Assembly (NCBI RefSeq): GCF_004153605.1
Contig: NZ_SDSI01000001.1
Location: 248,001 to 312,000, forward strand
From: Qipengyuania_B thermophila
GTDB lineage: Bacteria; Pseudomonadota; Alphaproteobacteria; Sphingomonadales; Sphingomonadaceae
Length of the DNA stretch: 64,000 bases
Direction of reading: 5' to 3'
This document shows positions 37,610 to 47,465 of the stretch, piece after piece. Every line of letters begins with the position of its first letter. Positions within the stretch are counted from its first letter, which is position 1. The position numbers were made by a program, and so were the translations under genes. The notes under the pieces were generated by a model that saw only the letters and a program-made list of their open reading frames with translations, had not been told where the DNA came from and ran no database searches.

Positions 37610-37751
37610 ACCGCCGCCATGGCTCGGGAAACCGGCGGCGGTGCCAGCGGTTGTTCAATGGCCGTTCAGTGCTCTTGTGGCGAAATTCCGGGCTGAGCGG
37701 CGCGGCCGTCCGGCCGCCCGACTTCCCCGCAGCAGGAAGGATTCCCGACAC

Positions 37752-39290
<1,539 letters not shown>

Positions 39291-39335
39291 CCGCCCGCAC
39301 GTGCGGCTGCCCGTTGGCGGCCGCACGGGCGTGCG

Positions 39336-41540
39336 CTAGCGCGGCGGCGCCGGCGGTCCTTCCGGGGCAGGCTGGCGTCCGGTCGCCTGCCGGAGAAACT
39401 CCTCGCTGGCCGCGGGAGGGATCGCCGGACGGGCGTCGTTCGGCGCCGGTCCGGGCGGCGGGCGGCGGGGGGTGCCCGGTGACGGCGCGGCCGGCTGGCC
39501 GGGCGCCGGCGGCAGCGCGATCTCGCCTTCGGGGCCAGCGTCGCGACCCGGATCCGCTCCGCCCGGCCGCGGTCCAGGGTCGAGAGGATTGCCCTCCTCG
39601 TCGACGAGGTAATACTCGTCCGGGTTGCCGAAGCCGTATTCCGCGTCCGGCTCCAGCTGCCATTCAGGCAGCTGGACCTGTGTCATGAACGGCTCCACCG
39701 GCCGGTCGGCGACCGCCACGCGCATGAATTGCGAGAACGCCCGCGCCGGCGCCGTCCCTCCCTGCAAGCCGGCCACGGGCCGGGCATCGTCACGGCCCAT
39801 CCAGATGCCCGTGGTGATGCCGCTCGAGAAGCCGAGGAACCAGCCGTCGCGGTTGGAATTTGTCGTGCCGGTCTTGCCCGCGACGGGCCGGCCGATCTGA
39901 GCCGCCCGGCCGGTGCCGGTGTTCACCGTCGTCTGCAGCAGGTCGGTGATGCCCGCCGCCACGTAATCCGGCACGAGCTGCGTCACCCGGCGGCTCTCGC
40001 GCCGGTAGATCGTGTCGCCGCTGGCCGTGGTGACGCGCACCACGCCATAGGGCTGCACCGCCTGCCCGCCCGCAGAAATGGCGGCAAAGGCCTGAGTCAT
40101 GTCGATGAGGCGGGTTTCCGAGGTGCCGAGCACCATGGCGGGCGTGGTGCTGATCGGCGTCGTGATGCCGAACCGCCGCGCCATCGCCGCCACCGTGTTG
40201 AAGCCGACCTCGTTGCCGAGCTGCGCCGCCACCGTGTTGGTGGAGAAGGCGAACGCCGAGCGCAGGCTCATCTCGCCGACATTGCGGCCGTTGGCGTTGC
40301 GCGGGGTCCACTCGCCGATGGTGACCGGCGCATCGACCACCCGGTCCTCTGGCGTGTAGCCGGCCTCCAGCGCGGCGAGATAGACGAACAGCTTCCAGGC
40401 CGATCCGGGCTGGCGCACCGCCTGGGTGGCGCGGTTGTAGTTGGTCGCGACGTAGTCGGTGCCGCCGACGAGGGCGAGCACGGCGCCGTCACGGTCGAGG
40501 GCCACGAGCGCGCCCTGCGCGCCGGCGGGCACATTGTCCCGCAGGGTGCGGGTCGCCACGTTCTGAAGATTGGCGTCGAGCGTCGTCCACACCTCGATCG
40601 GCTCGAAGGTTTCGGGCAGGAGCACGTCGAGCTGCGGCAGCACCCAGTCGCTGAAATAGCGGGCGGCGTTGGAGCTGGTGTCGCGCTTCAGCCGGATGGA
40701 GGAGACATCCACCGACGCTTCCGAGGGCGAGATGTAGCCCTGCTCGCGCATCAGCCGCAGCACGATCCGCGCCCGGTCGACGGCGGCCTCGACATCGGCG
40801 CTCGGCGCATAGCGCGACGGCGCCTTGACCAGCCCGGCGATGATGGCCGCCTCTCCGGTGCTGAGGTCGGTGGCGGGATGGCTGAAGAACCGGCGGCTGG
40901 CGGAATCGATGCCCCACGCCCCGCCCCCGAAATAGACCTTGTTGAGGTACAGCTCGAGGATCTCCTCCTTGGAGAATTTGGCCTCGAGCGCCATGGCGAG
41001 CACCGCCTCGCGCATCTTGCGGTCGATCGAGCGGTTGGAGTTCAGGAAGATGTTTCGGGCGAGCTGCTGCGTGATGGTGGAGGTCGCGCCGAGCCGCCGC
41101 TCTCCCGTCGCCCAGACATAAACCGCGCGTGCCAGACCGATCGGGTCGACGCCGAAATGGTAGTGGAACCGCCGGTCCTCGACCGCGATCATCGCATGCT
41201 TCATGACCTCGGGGATCTCGTCGCTGCTCAGCCATTCGCCGTAGGAGGGACCAAGCTCGACCACCGCCGTGCCATCGCGAGCGCGCACCACGATGGTCTG
41301 GCCAGGCTGGGCGTTGCGCAGCTCGCCGAAGGAGGGCAGCTCGCGCATGGCGAACACCACCGCCGCGCCGGTGAAGAGGGCCGCGATGCCGGCAAGCAGC
41401 GCCAGCCAGCCGAACACCCGTCGCAGCCGCCCGGTGCGGCGCGGTGCCGCCGCGCCTCGCGCCGACCGGGCCGGCGCCCCGCGCGAAGGCATGCGGCGCC
41501 GCGCCGCGCCCGTCGTTGACGTGCCGTTCCCGCGCGCCAT
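39336..41540 (-). CDS. mrcA: Penicillin-binding protein 1A-type bifunctional transglycosylase/transpeptidase
   Basis: 734 residues. A basic cytoplasmic tail and one membrane helix (VFGWLALLAGIAALFTGAAVVFAM) precede the GT51 domain with the catalytic EDRRFHYHFGVDP and TITQQLARN. The transpeptidase domain has the nucleophile motif SAWK (QPGSAWKLF), STN (FSTNTVAAQ) and KTGT (AGKTGTTNSNRDGWF). The last ~90 residues are Pro/Gly-rich. It polymerises and cross-links peptidoglycan in the periplasm. It converges on degP with a 45-base gap, which holds only a GC-rich imperfect hairpin without a T-run. Confidence 0.95.
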   Translation of the reverse strand: MARGNGTSTTGAARRRMPSRGAPARSARGAAAPRRTGRLRRVFGWLALLAGIAALFTGAAVVFAMRELPSFGELRNAQPGQTIVVRARDGTAVVELGPSYGEWLSSDEIPEVMKHAMIAVEDRRFHYHFGVDPIGLARAVYVWATGERRLGATSTITQQLARNIFLNSNRSIDRKMREAVLAMALEAKFSKEEILELYLNKVYFGGGAWGIDSASRRFFSHPATDLSTGEAAIIAGLVKAPSRYAPSADVEAAVDRARIVLRLMREQGYISPSEASVDVSSIRLKRDTSSNAARYFSDWVLPQLDVLLPETFEPIEVWTTLDANLQNVATRTLRDNVPAGAQGALVALDRDGAVLALVGGTDYVATNYNRATQAVRQPGSAWKLFVYLAALEAGYTPEDRVVDAPVTIGEWTPRNANGRNVGEMSLRSAFAFSTNTVAAQLGNEVGFNTVAAMARRFGITTPISTTPAMVLGTSETRLIDMTQAFAAISAGGQAVQPYGVVRVTTASGDTIYRRESRRVTQLVPDYVAAGITDLLQTTVNTGTGRAAQIGRPVAGKTGTTNSNRDGWFLGFSSGITTGIWMGRDDARPVAGLQGGTAPARAFSQFMRVAVADRPVEPFMTQVQLPEWQLEPDAEYGFGNPDEYYLVDEEGNPLDPGPRPGGADPGRDAGPEGEIALPPAPGQPAAPSPGTPRRPPPGPAPNDARPAIPPAASEEFLRQATGRQPAPEGPPAPPR

Positions 41541-41616
41541 GGTGCCTCAGCGATATCCTGCGGGCAGCGCGGCCGCGATGGCGGCGATGCGCAGGGCCGC
41601 AGCCGCGCCTGCGCAT

Positions 41617-42030
41617 TCAGCGGGGGTCATTGCCATCATCCGGATCGAAATCGAGCGCCGCCGAATTGATGCAGTAACGCAGCCCGTCCGGCCCCGGCCC
41701 ATCGGGGAAGACGTGCCCCAGATGCCCTTCGCAGCGGGCGCAGACGACCTCCGTGCGGACCATCCCGTGCGAGATGTCGCGATGCTCCTCCACGGCATCG
41801 GGTGCCGCCGGAGTGGTGAAACTCGGCCAGCCCGACCCGCTGTCGTACTTCGCCTCGGAGGCGAACAGGAGCGCCCCGCAGCCGGCGCAGCGGTACTGTC
41901 CCGGCTGCTTGTTCGCCTCGTAGGCGCCGGTGAACGCACGCTCGGTGCCAGCCTGACGCAGCACACGGTACTGTTCCGGGCTGAGGCGGCGGCGCCACTC
42001 CGCGTCGGTCAGGGTCAGCTTGTCGGCCAT
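41617..42030 (-). CDS. msrB: Peptide-methionine (R)-S-oxide reductase
   Basis: 137 residues. It reduces methionine-R-sulfoxide in proteins. Two CxxC zinc pairs (YRCAGCGALL, VCARCEGHLGHVF) and the catalytic Cys in LRYCINSAAL are present, as are SGSGWPSF and HGMVRTEV, which form the substrate pocket. There is no signal peptide, so it is cytoplasmic. The start at 42030 is the conserved MADKLTLTDAEWRRRL. A GST gene lies 43 bases upstream in the same orientation, consistent with a small redox-repair operon. Confidence 0.95.
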   Translation of the reverse strand: MADKLTLTDAEWRRRLSPEQYRVLRQAGTERAFTGAYEANKQPGQYRCAGCGALLFASEAKYDSGSGWPSFTTPAAPDAVEEHRDISHGMVRTEVVCARCEGHLGHVFPDGPGPDGLRYCINSAALDFDPDDGNDPR

Positions 42031-42073
42031 GGCAGAAACTCCGCTGGGGACGATGGGGTGGACGGGGCGCGGG

Positions 42074-42745
42074 TCAGGCGTCGACCTTGGCATAGTGGGC
42101 GGGCGGCAGAATGCCTTCCATCTTTTCCGCCAGCAGCGGGCGGAAGCTTGGTCTGCTCTTGAACACGGCATACCAGGCGCGCGCCGGGTCGTGCCCGCGC
42201 CAGTCGATCCCGTTGAGATAGTCGGCGACAGAAATCTGCGCCGCCGCGGTCAGATCGGCCAGGCTCATCGTCGGCCCGGCAAGCCAGGGACGATGATCGA
42301 CGAGCCAGTCGATGTAGTCGAGATGGCCGTGCGCGAGCTTCATCGCGCCGCGCAGCACCCGGCTGTCGGGCGACTGGCGGTGCAACAGGCGCTTCGTCAT
42401 GCGCTCGTGCAGCAGGGGCGCGGTGACATCGCGGTAGAAGTTTTCGCTGAACAGCGCCACCAGCCGGCGGATCTCCGCCCGGCCGGCGGCATTGGCGTTC
42501 AGCATCGGGCTGGTCTCGCCCGTCTCCTCCAGATATTCGCAGATCGCCCGGCTGTCCGCGAGGGTGATGCCGCGCTCGGGATCGTGCAGGACCGGCACCT
42601 GCCCCGCCGGGTTGAGCGCCCACAGTTCGTCGCGCCGCTCCCACGGATATTCGCGCTGGAGTTCGTAGGCCACTCCCTTCTCGCCCAGCATGATGCGGAC
42701 CGTGCGGCTGAACGGGCAGAGCGGAAACTGGTAAAGACGCCACAT
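42074..42745 (-). CDS. Glutathione S-transferase family protein
   Basis: 223 residues. The thioredoxin-like N-terminal domain has LYQFPLCPFSRTVRIML, whose Cys10 and Ser suggest a Cys-type bacterial GST, and NPAGQVPVL with the cis-Pro. ITLADSRAICEYLEE supplies the GSH gamma-Glu contact. The C-terminal helical domain ends GHDPARAWYAVFKSRPSFRPLLAEK. The start at 42745 is chosen because the fold starts at residue 2; a longer form lacks any ribosome site. It lies upstream of msrB on the same strand. The substrate is unknown. Confidence 0.88.
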   Translation of the reverse strand: MWRLYQFPLCPFSRTVRIMLGEKGVAYELQREYPWERRDELWALNPAGQVPVLHDPERGITLADSRAICEYLEETGETSPMLNANAAGRAEIRRLVALFSENFYRDVTAPLLHERMTKRLLHRQSPDSRVLRGAMKLAHGHLDYIDWLVDHRPWLAGPTMSLADLTAAAQISVADYLNGIDWRGHDPARAWYAVFKSRPSFRPLLAEKMEGILPPAHYAKVDA

Positions 42746-42829
42746 GGAGCATGACGTTGTGCCGCAACCCGGCACCCGCGTCCACCGTCTCGAACGGTCG
42801 CCCGCCGCGGCGCCTGTCCTGCGCGGCTC

Positions 42830-43141
42830 TCAGCGCGCCGCGGGGCCGGGCAGAAGCATGCGGCATGGCGGCAGGACACGCTCCAGCTCTCCGGGCGTGT
42901 CGGCCAGGCGGCGTGCCTCCGCGCTCGCCATCCCGGCGATGGCCGCGCGGTCGGCTCCCGTCTCGTCCATGATCTGCGCCAGCACCTGCACAAAGAATTC
43001 GCGCTCGCGGGAGCGGTCCCGCACCTCCGCCCCGGGCTGCCCGGCATCCACCGCGAAGGCCGCGGCGCAGGTCAGGGCGCCTTGCTGCAGCGGGCTGAGC
43101 TGCGGCGCGGCCGCGGCGAGAAGGAAAAGCGCGTGGAGCAT
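42830..43141 (-). CDS. Small secreted protein with two cysteines, unknown function
   Basis: 103 residues. A short signal sequence (MLHALFLLAAAAP) is followed by a helical, charged domain with ALTCAAAFAVDAGQPGAEV and, near the end, LERVLPPCRMLLPGP. The two cysteines could form a disulfide in the periplasm. AGAGGCG precedes the ATG by five bases. No family is recognised. Codon use resembles the neighbours, so it is probably a real gene. It diverges from hisC and lies upstream of the GST gene on the same strand. Confidence 0.6.
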   Translation of the reverse strand: MLHALFLLAAAAPQLSPLQQGALTCAAAFAVDAGQPGAEVRDRSREREFFVQVLAQIMDETGADRAAIAGMASAEARRLADTPGELERVLPPCRMLLPGPAAR

Positions 43142-43250
43142 GAGAACGCCTCTAGCCGCGGACAGATGAACAGGGGCCAACCAACAACCTTTGGAGGAAT
43201 AGGCCTTCCCCCGCTTGCCCGGCGCGCAAAGCCGCGTAAGGCGCTGCGGC

Positions 43251-44354
43251 ATGACTGCTGACGCGCCGCGCATGAAGCCCTGGACCGCCGCCATCCACGC
43301 CTACACGCCCGGCGCCTCGAAGGCGGCTGACGGGCGGGCGCTGGTGAAGCTTTCGGCCAACGAGAACCCGCTCGGGTGCAGCGCGGCGGTGCTGGCGGCC
43401 GCCGCGGACAGCCGACAGGCGCCGGCCACCTACCCCGATCCCCAGTCCGAACTCCTGCGCGAGGCGCTGGGACGCTGCCACCGGCTCGACCCCGCGCGGA
43501 TCGTGTGCGGCACGGGATCGGACGAGCTGCTCAACCTTGCCGCGCAGGCGTTCGCCGGGCCGGGCGACGAGGTGCTGTTCACCCGCTACGCCTTTGCCGT
43601 GTACGACATCGCGGCGCGGCGGTGCGGGGCCACGCCGGTCGAGGCGCCCGATCGCGGCTACGGCACCGACGTGGAGGCGCTGCTGGCCTGCGTCACGCCC
43701 CGCACGCGGGTTGTCTTTCTGGCCAATCCGAACAACCCGACCGGCACCTTCCTCCCCCGCGCAGAGCTTGCCCGCCTCCACACGGCCCTGCCGGCCGACG
43801 TGCTGCTGGTGGTGGATCAGGCCTACGCCGAGTATCTCGAACCCGAGGACGAGGACGGCGGCCTCGATCTCAGCCGCCGGGCGCCCAATGTGCTCGTCAC
43901 CCGCACCTTTTCGAAGATCTACGGTCTTGCGGGAGAGCGGATCGGCTGGGCGACCGGAGCGGCCCCGCTCGTCGAGGCGCTGAACCGGATCCGCGGACCC
44001 TTCAACGTCACCGCCACCGGACAGCGACTCGCGCTGGCTGCACTCGGCGATCAGGAGTTCGTGGCCCGTTCGCGGGCGCACAACCTGCGGTGGCGCACCT
44101 GGCTGGCGGAGGCGATCGGCCGGCTGGGCAACAGCGGTCTCGCCGCCGTCCCGAGCCGGGCCAACTTCCTGCTCGTGACCTTTCCCGATACCGCGGCCGC
44201 CGCAGCGGCGCTCGGCGCCTTTGCCGCCGAAGGCTACGCCGTGCGCCACCTCCCCGGCCAGGGGCTGGGCCATGCCCTGCGGATCACGATCGGCACCGAA
44301 CGCGATGTTCGCGCCTGCGCGGCCATTCTGCAGCGGCTGGCGACGACACTCTAA
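43251..44354 (+). CDS. hisC: Histidinol-phosphate aminotransferase-type PLP enzyme
   Basis: 367 residues, fold-type I. KLSANENPLGCSAAV and YPDPQSELLREAL are the HisC N-terminal signatures. GTGSDELL and FLANPNNPTGTFLP follow. The PLP lysine is in TRTFSKIYGLAGERIGWA. It converts imidazole acetol phosphate plus glutamate to histidinol phosphate, and some members also act on aromatic amino acids. The start MTADAPRMKPW at 43251 is followed quickly by the conserved fold. No other his genes are near. Its 3' end overlaps the convergent plsC gene by four bases. Confidence 0.88.
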   Translation: MTADAPRMKPWTAAIHAYTPGASKAADGRALVKLSANENPLGCSAAVLAAAADSRQAPATYPDPQSELLREALGRCHRLDPARIVCGTGSDELLNLAAQAFAGPGDEVLFTRYAFAVYDIAARRCGATPVEAPDRGYGTDVEALLACVTPRTRVVFLANPNNPTGTFLPRAELARLHTALPADVLLVVDQAYAEYLEPEDEDGGLDLSRRAPNVLVTRTFSKIYGLAGERIGWATGAAPLVEALNRIRGPFNVTATGQRLALAALGDQEFVARSRAHNLRWRTWLAEAIGRLGNSGLAAVPSRANFLLVTFPDTAAAAAALGAFAAEGYAVRHLPGQGLGHALRITIGTERDVRACAAILQRLATTL

Positions 44355-45049
44355 AGAGCGGCCGGGGCCAGCATGTTGATGGCGGCATGCACCCGCGCCT
44401 CGGCCTCCTCGCGCGGCAGCCCCGGCGGCACCGGCGCGCCGAAGCGGTAGGTGATCGGCACCGGCCGCTTGATCCAGCGGTGGTAGGCGCGGCCGCTGTC
44501 GACGGCGACAGGCACCACCGGCAGGCCGAGCGCCTTGTACAGGCCGGCGAACCCGGACTGCAGCGGCGGAGCCGTGCCGACCGGCACGCGCGTGCCTTCG
44601 GGCAGCAGCACCAGCGGACGCCCCGCCGCCACCATTGCCCGTGCCTCGCGCAGCATGGTCATCAACGTGCGTGCCCCGCCATCCCGCGCGACCGGGATCA
44701 GCCCGTAGGCGCGGGCAGCGCGCCCCCACAGCGGGATTCCGAACAACTCCTGCTTGGCGAACACCGACGGCGTGTCGAACAGCGCCGGCGCGTCGATCGC
44801 CTCGAAGAAGCTTTCGTGCTTGACCGCAAACAGGGCCGGCCCCGGTGGCGGCGCCCCCTCCACCCGGATCGGGGAGCCGATCAGCACCCGCACGCACCAG
44901 CGGTGGAACAGGCTCCATCCGCGCACGACCCGGCGGAACGCGTCGTCCGAGCGCAGCCGCGCCAGCAACGCCGCGCTCGTGTAGCCGGCCGAGCCGAGAT
45001 AGAACACCGCGTAGAACAGCAGGCTGCGCGCGGCCGCGACAGTCACCAT
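44351..45049 (-). CDS. 1-acyl-sn-glycerol-3-phosphate acyltransferase (PlsC family)
   Basis: 232 residues, with one N-terminal hydrophobic segment. The acyltransferase motif I reads KHESFFE, that is H-x4-E where most members have H-x4-D; the Arg/Glu motif LLPEGTRVP is intact. Family members transfer a second acyl chain to lysophosphatidate during phospholipid synthesis. It starts 7 bases inside the upstream YdcF gene and ends in a 4-base overlap with hisC. It lies in the ftsE-ftsX-ydcF-plsC block and is probably co-transcribed with it. The HX4E change is conservative and may be functional. Confidence 0.85.
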   Translation of the reverse strand: MVTVAAARSLLFYAVFYLGSAGYTSAALLARLRSDDAFRRVVRGWSLFHRWCVRVLIGSPIRVEGAPPPGPALFAVKHESFFEAIDAPALFDTPSVFAKQELFGIPLWGRAARAYGLIPVARDGGARTLMTMLREARAMVAAGRPLVLLPEGTRVPVGTAPPLQSGFAGLYKALGLPVVPVAVDSGRAYHRWIKRPVPITYRFGAPVPPGLPREEAEARVHAAINMLAPAAL

Positions 45050-45573
45050 GGCAGCAGTCGCCACACGAGGCTCGCCACCAGCTTGTTGTATTCCGCGAAC
45101 ATCGTGCCGAGCGACGGACGCGTCCGGACCGCGTCGCGCAGGATTGTCACGCCGGGCGGCATGACGTCCGCGACCTCGCCGGCGGCGCGCCGCATGTGAT
45201 AGTCGGCGGTGATCAGCCGGACGGAGCGGTGGCCGCTTTCCTCCACCCACTGCGCCGCCTCGCGGGCGTTGCTGCGCGTGTCGACGGCGGCATAGCCCAG
45301 CGTGACGCAGCACCGGCGCAGCGGCGCCGCAATCCGGTACCGGTCCGCAAATTCCTGCTCGGTCACCTGACGGGCCACGCCCGACACGAACACCTCGCGC
45401 GCCGCCCCGGCGTTCACCACCGCGAGGCCGCGCTCGATCCGCCCCGGACCGCCCGTCAGCACGAGCGCGGCGTCGGTGCGTTCGGCGACCGGCGCGGGCT
45501 GCGGCGGAAAGGCGGCCTGCCAGATGAAGCCGCCCACATACAGGAGCAGCAGAGCGGCAAGAAAGCGGATCAT
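45043..45573 (-). CDS. YdcF/DUF218 family membrane protein
   Basis: 176 residues. A single N-terminal membrane helix (MIRFLAALLLLYVGGFIWQAAF) precedes a DUF218 domain: DAALVLTGGPGRIERGL, EVFVSGVAR, TRSNAREAAQWVEE and LITADYHMRRA. Relatives include SanA and ElyC, tied to the bacterial envelope and peptidoglycan. The start overlaps the ftsX stop by one base (TGATG), and the stop overlaps the plsC start by seven bases. This places it in an envelope and cell-division operon. Catalysis is unproven for the family. Confidence 0.85.
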   Translation of the reverse strand: MIRFLAALLLLYVGGFIWQAAFPPQPAPVAERTDAALVLTGGPGRIERGLAVVNAGAAREVFVSGVARQVTEQEFADRYRIAAPLRRCCVTLGYAAVDTRSNAREAAQWVEESGHRSVRLITADYHMRRAAGEVADVMPPGVTILRDAVRTRPSLGTMFAEYNKLVASLVWRLLPW

Positions 45574-46502
45574 CACAGGCGTCTCTGCAGGGCGGACAGC
45601 ACGGTCAGCCAGGCCGTTAACAGAGCGACGCCAGCAGCCGCAAGCGGCACCAGCGCCAGCAGCGCCCAGGCACCGGCGCCGAACTGCACTCCGCCGCCAA
45701 GACCCGCCTCCACCGCCGAGAAGCGGCGGGCGATGAACCACAGCACCGCCGCCCCGCCGGCCGCTCCGGCAAGGCTTCCGCCGACCACGGCCGGAAACAC
45801 CGAGCGCAGGAACACGCGGGCGATCTGGCTGTCGTCGGCGCCCAGCAGATGCACCACCTCGACCGTGTCGGCACTGGATGCCAGGGCGCTGCGGGCCGCC
45901 AGCCACACGGCGATCATCCCGAGCACCGCCAGCAGCGCGACGACGCCCAGCGCCAGACGCTGAAGCGAAGTCATGGCGCCGAGCGCCGGCGCCAGAAGAG
46001 CGGCGTGCGTGTCCAGCCGCGCAGCGGGCGCGACTTCGGCGAGGCGCGTCTCGAGGCGCCCGAGGACGCCCTCGTCGACCGGCCCGCGCGTGGTCACGTC
46101 GATCAGGCCGGGCACCGGCAGGCCCTGCGTCTCAAGCAGGTCGGCGCCAAGCCACGGCGCGACCAGCGCGTGCAGCTCGTCCGGCGGGATCACCCGGACC
46201 GACGCCACCTCGTCCTGAGCGGCGAGGATCTGCGCGGCCGCCCGCACCTGCCGATCGCGCACGGCCGCATCGGAGGCGACGATCTGCACCGTCGCCGTGC
46301 GGGCGAGCTGGCTGCGCGATGCCGCTCCTGCGCCGTTCAGCGCGAGCGCCGCACCCGTCGCGAGCATCACCAGCCCCACCATGATGGCAAGGATCCACGA
46401 CATCGGCCCGCCAAGCCGCGTGGCGGGCAGCAGCGGCGCCTCCCGCGCGGCGCGTCGCGGGCCGGCGGTGTCGCGGCGTCGCCGTCCGGTCCATGGCCGC
46501 AT
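45573..46502 (-). CDS. ftsX: Cell division ABC transporter permease FtsX
   Basis: 309 residues. A basic N-terminus and one membrane helix (ILAIMVGLVMLATGAALAL) precede a periplasmic domain (about 55-175: VQIVASDAAVRDRQ, VRVIPPDELHALVAPWL). Three helices follow, ending AGVALLTAWLTVLSALQRRL. FtsX with FtsE controls periplasmic cell-wall hydrolases at the division site. It starts one base after the ftsE stop and overlaps the next gene by one base. Confidence 0.88.
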   Translation of the reverse strand: MRPWTGRRRRDTAGPRRAAREAPLLPATRLGGPMSWILAIMVGLVMLATGAALALNGAGAASRSQLARTATVQIVASDAAVRDRQVRAAAQILAAQDEVASVRVIPPDELHALVAPWLGADLLETQGLPVPGLIDVTTRGPVDEGVLGRLETRLAEVAPAARLDTHAALLAPALGAMTSLQRLALGVVALLAVLGMIAVWLAARSALASSADTVEVVHLLGADDSQIARVFLRSVFPAVVGGSLAGAAGGAAVLWFIARRFSAVEAGLGGGVQFGAGAWALLALVPLAAAGVALLTAWLTVLSALQRRL

Positions 46503-46503
46503 G

Positions 46504-47286
46504 TCAGCCCCCCTCCCCGGCGCCGGAATGCGGATGCGCCGGACGCCGGACCTCCGCGCGCGGCGGGGCGATCCGGTCGGGACGCGGGGGATAGCGCAGG
46601 GCGCCGGTCGGATCGTGCAGGCGGCCCCGGTCGAGGCGCATGATGAGCGCGTCGGGGATCTGGCGAAGAAGCTGCACGTCGTGGGTGGCGACCACCACGG
46701 TCGTGCCAAGCCGGTTCAGCGCCTGGAACAGGCCGATGAGCCGCAGCGACATCTCCGGATCGACATTGCCGGTCGGCTCGTCGGCCACGAGCACGTCGGG
46801 ACGCGAGATCACGGCGCGGGCGATGGCGACGCGCTGCTGCTCTCCGCCCGACAGGGTCGGCGGCCGCGCGCGGGCCCGGTGCCCCAGCCCGACCCAGTCC
46901 AGCATGTCGGCGACCGGCTGGGCGAGATCCCGCTCCCGCACGCCCGCGACCCGGAGCGGCAGGGCCACGTTGTCGAACGCGTCGAGCTGCTCGATCAGGC
47001 GGAAGTCCTGGAACACCACTCCGATCCGGCGGCGCAGCGCGGGCAAGGCGCGGCGCGGCAGGGTGACGAGATCCTCGCCGAACATCCGCACCGCACCGCG
47101 CGAGGGCCGCTGCGCGAGGTACAGGAGCCGCAGCAGCGACGTCTTGCCCGCGCCGCTGGCCCCGGTGAGGAAGTAGAACCGGCCCTCGAACAGCGAGAAC
47201 GACAGGTCGCTGAGCACCTCGCGGTCGGTCCCGTAGCGCAGGCCGACATTGTCGAACCGCACGATCTCGCCGTCGGGAGGCGTCAT
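46504..47286 (-). CDS. ftsE: Cell division ATP-binding protein FtsE
   Basis: 260 residues. An ABC ATPase with Walker A GASGAGKTSLL, Q-loop VVFQDFRL, signature LSGGEQQRVAIARA and Walker B VLVADEPTGNVDPE, plus the His switch in ATHDVQLL. It pairs with FtsX one base downstream. The C-terminal ~30 residues are a Pro/Arg-rich extension. It heads the operon ftsE-ftsX-ydcF-plsC. The 179-base gap to the divergent zinc-ribbon gene holds a CGGCTATAGCCG palindrome (47364-47375) and a CtrA-like box. Confidence 0.93.
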   Translation of the reverse strand: MTPPDGEIVRFDNVGLRYGTDREVLSDLSFSLFEGRFYFLTGASGAGKTSLLRLLYLAQRPSRGAVRMFGEDLVTLPRRALPALRRRIGVVFQDFRLIEQLDAFDNVALPLRVAGVRERDLAQPVADMLDWVGLGHRARARPPTLSGGEQQRVAIARAVISRPDVLVADEPTGNVDPEMSLRLIGLFQALNRLGTTVVVATHDVQLLRQIPDALIMRLDRGRLHDPTGALRYPPRPDRIAPPRAEVRRPAHPHSGAGEGG

Positions 47287-47439
47287 TCGGCGGGGCGCCG
47301 CCCGATCGGTCGCAAACCCGTTGCCGGACCGCCTGTGCTGTGTCCCTCGCCCGTCATTCGCGGCGGCTATAGCCGGGCGCGGATGTGGAAAAAAGGGTGC
47401 GTCGATGGCGAGCCGGGCGCCGCAACCTTGCCAGCGCGG

Positions 47440-47454
47440 TTAACGCCTGCCTAA
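47440..47454. promoter_or_regulatory. Imperfect CtrA-type box TTAA-N7-CTAA
   Basis: TTAACGCCTGCCTAA matches TTAA-N7-TTAA at seven of eight positions. It ends 11 bases before the ATG of the zinc-ribbon gene, so bound protein would block translation-proximal transcription. A regulatory role is only suggested. Confidence 0.3.
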
Positions 47455-47465
47455 GAAGACGGCCC

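Noticed and set aside
39291..39335. A GC-rich hairpin between degP and mrcA as a terminator
   Set aside because: The stem is bulged and there is no T-tract on either side, so it was left out of the feature list.
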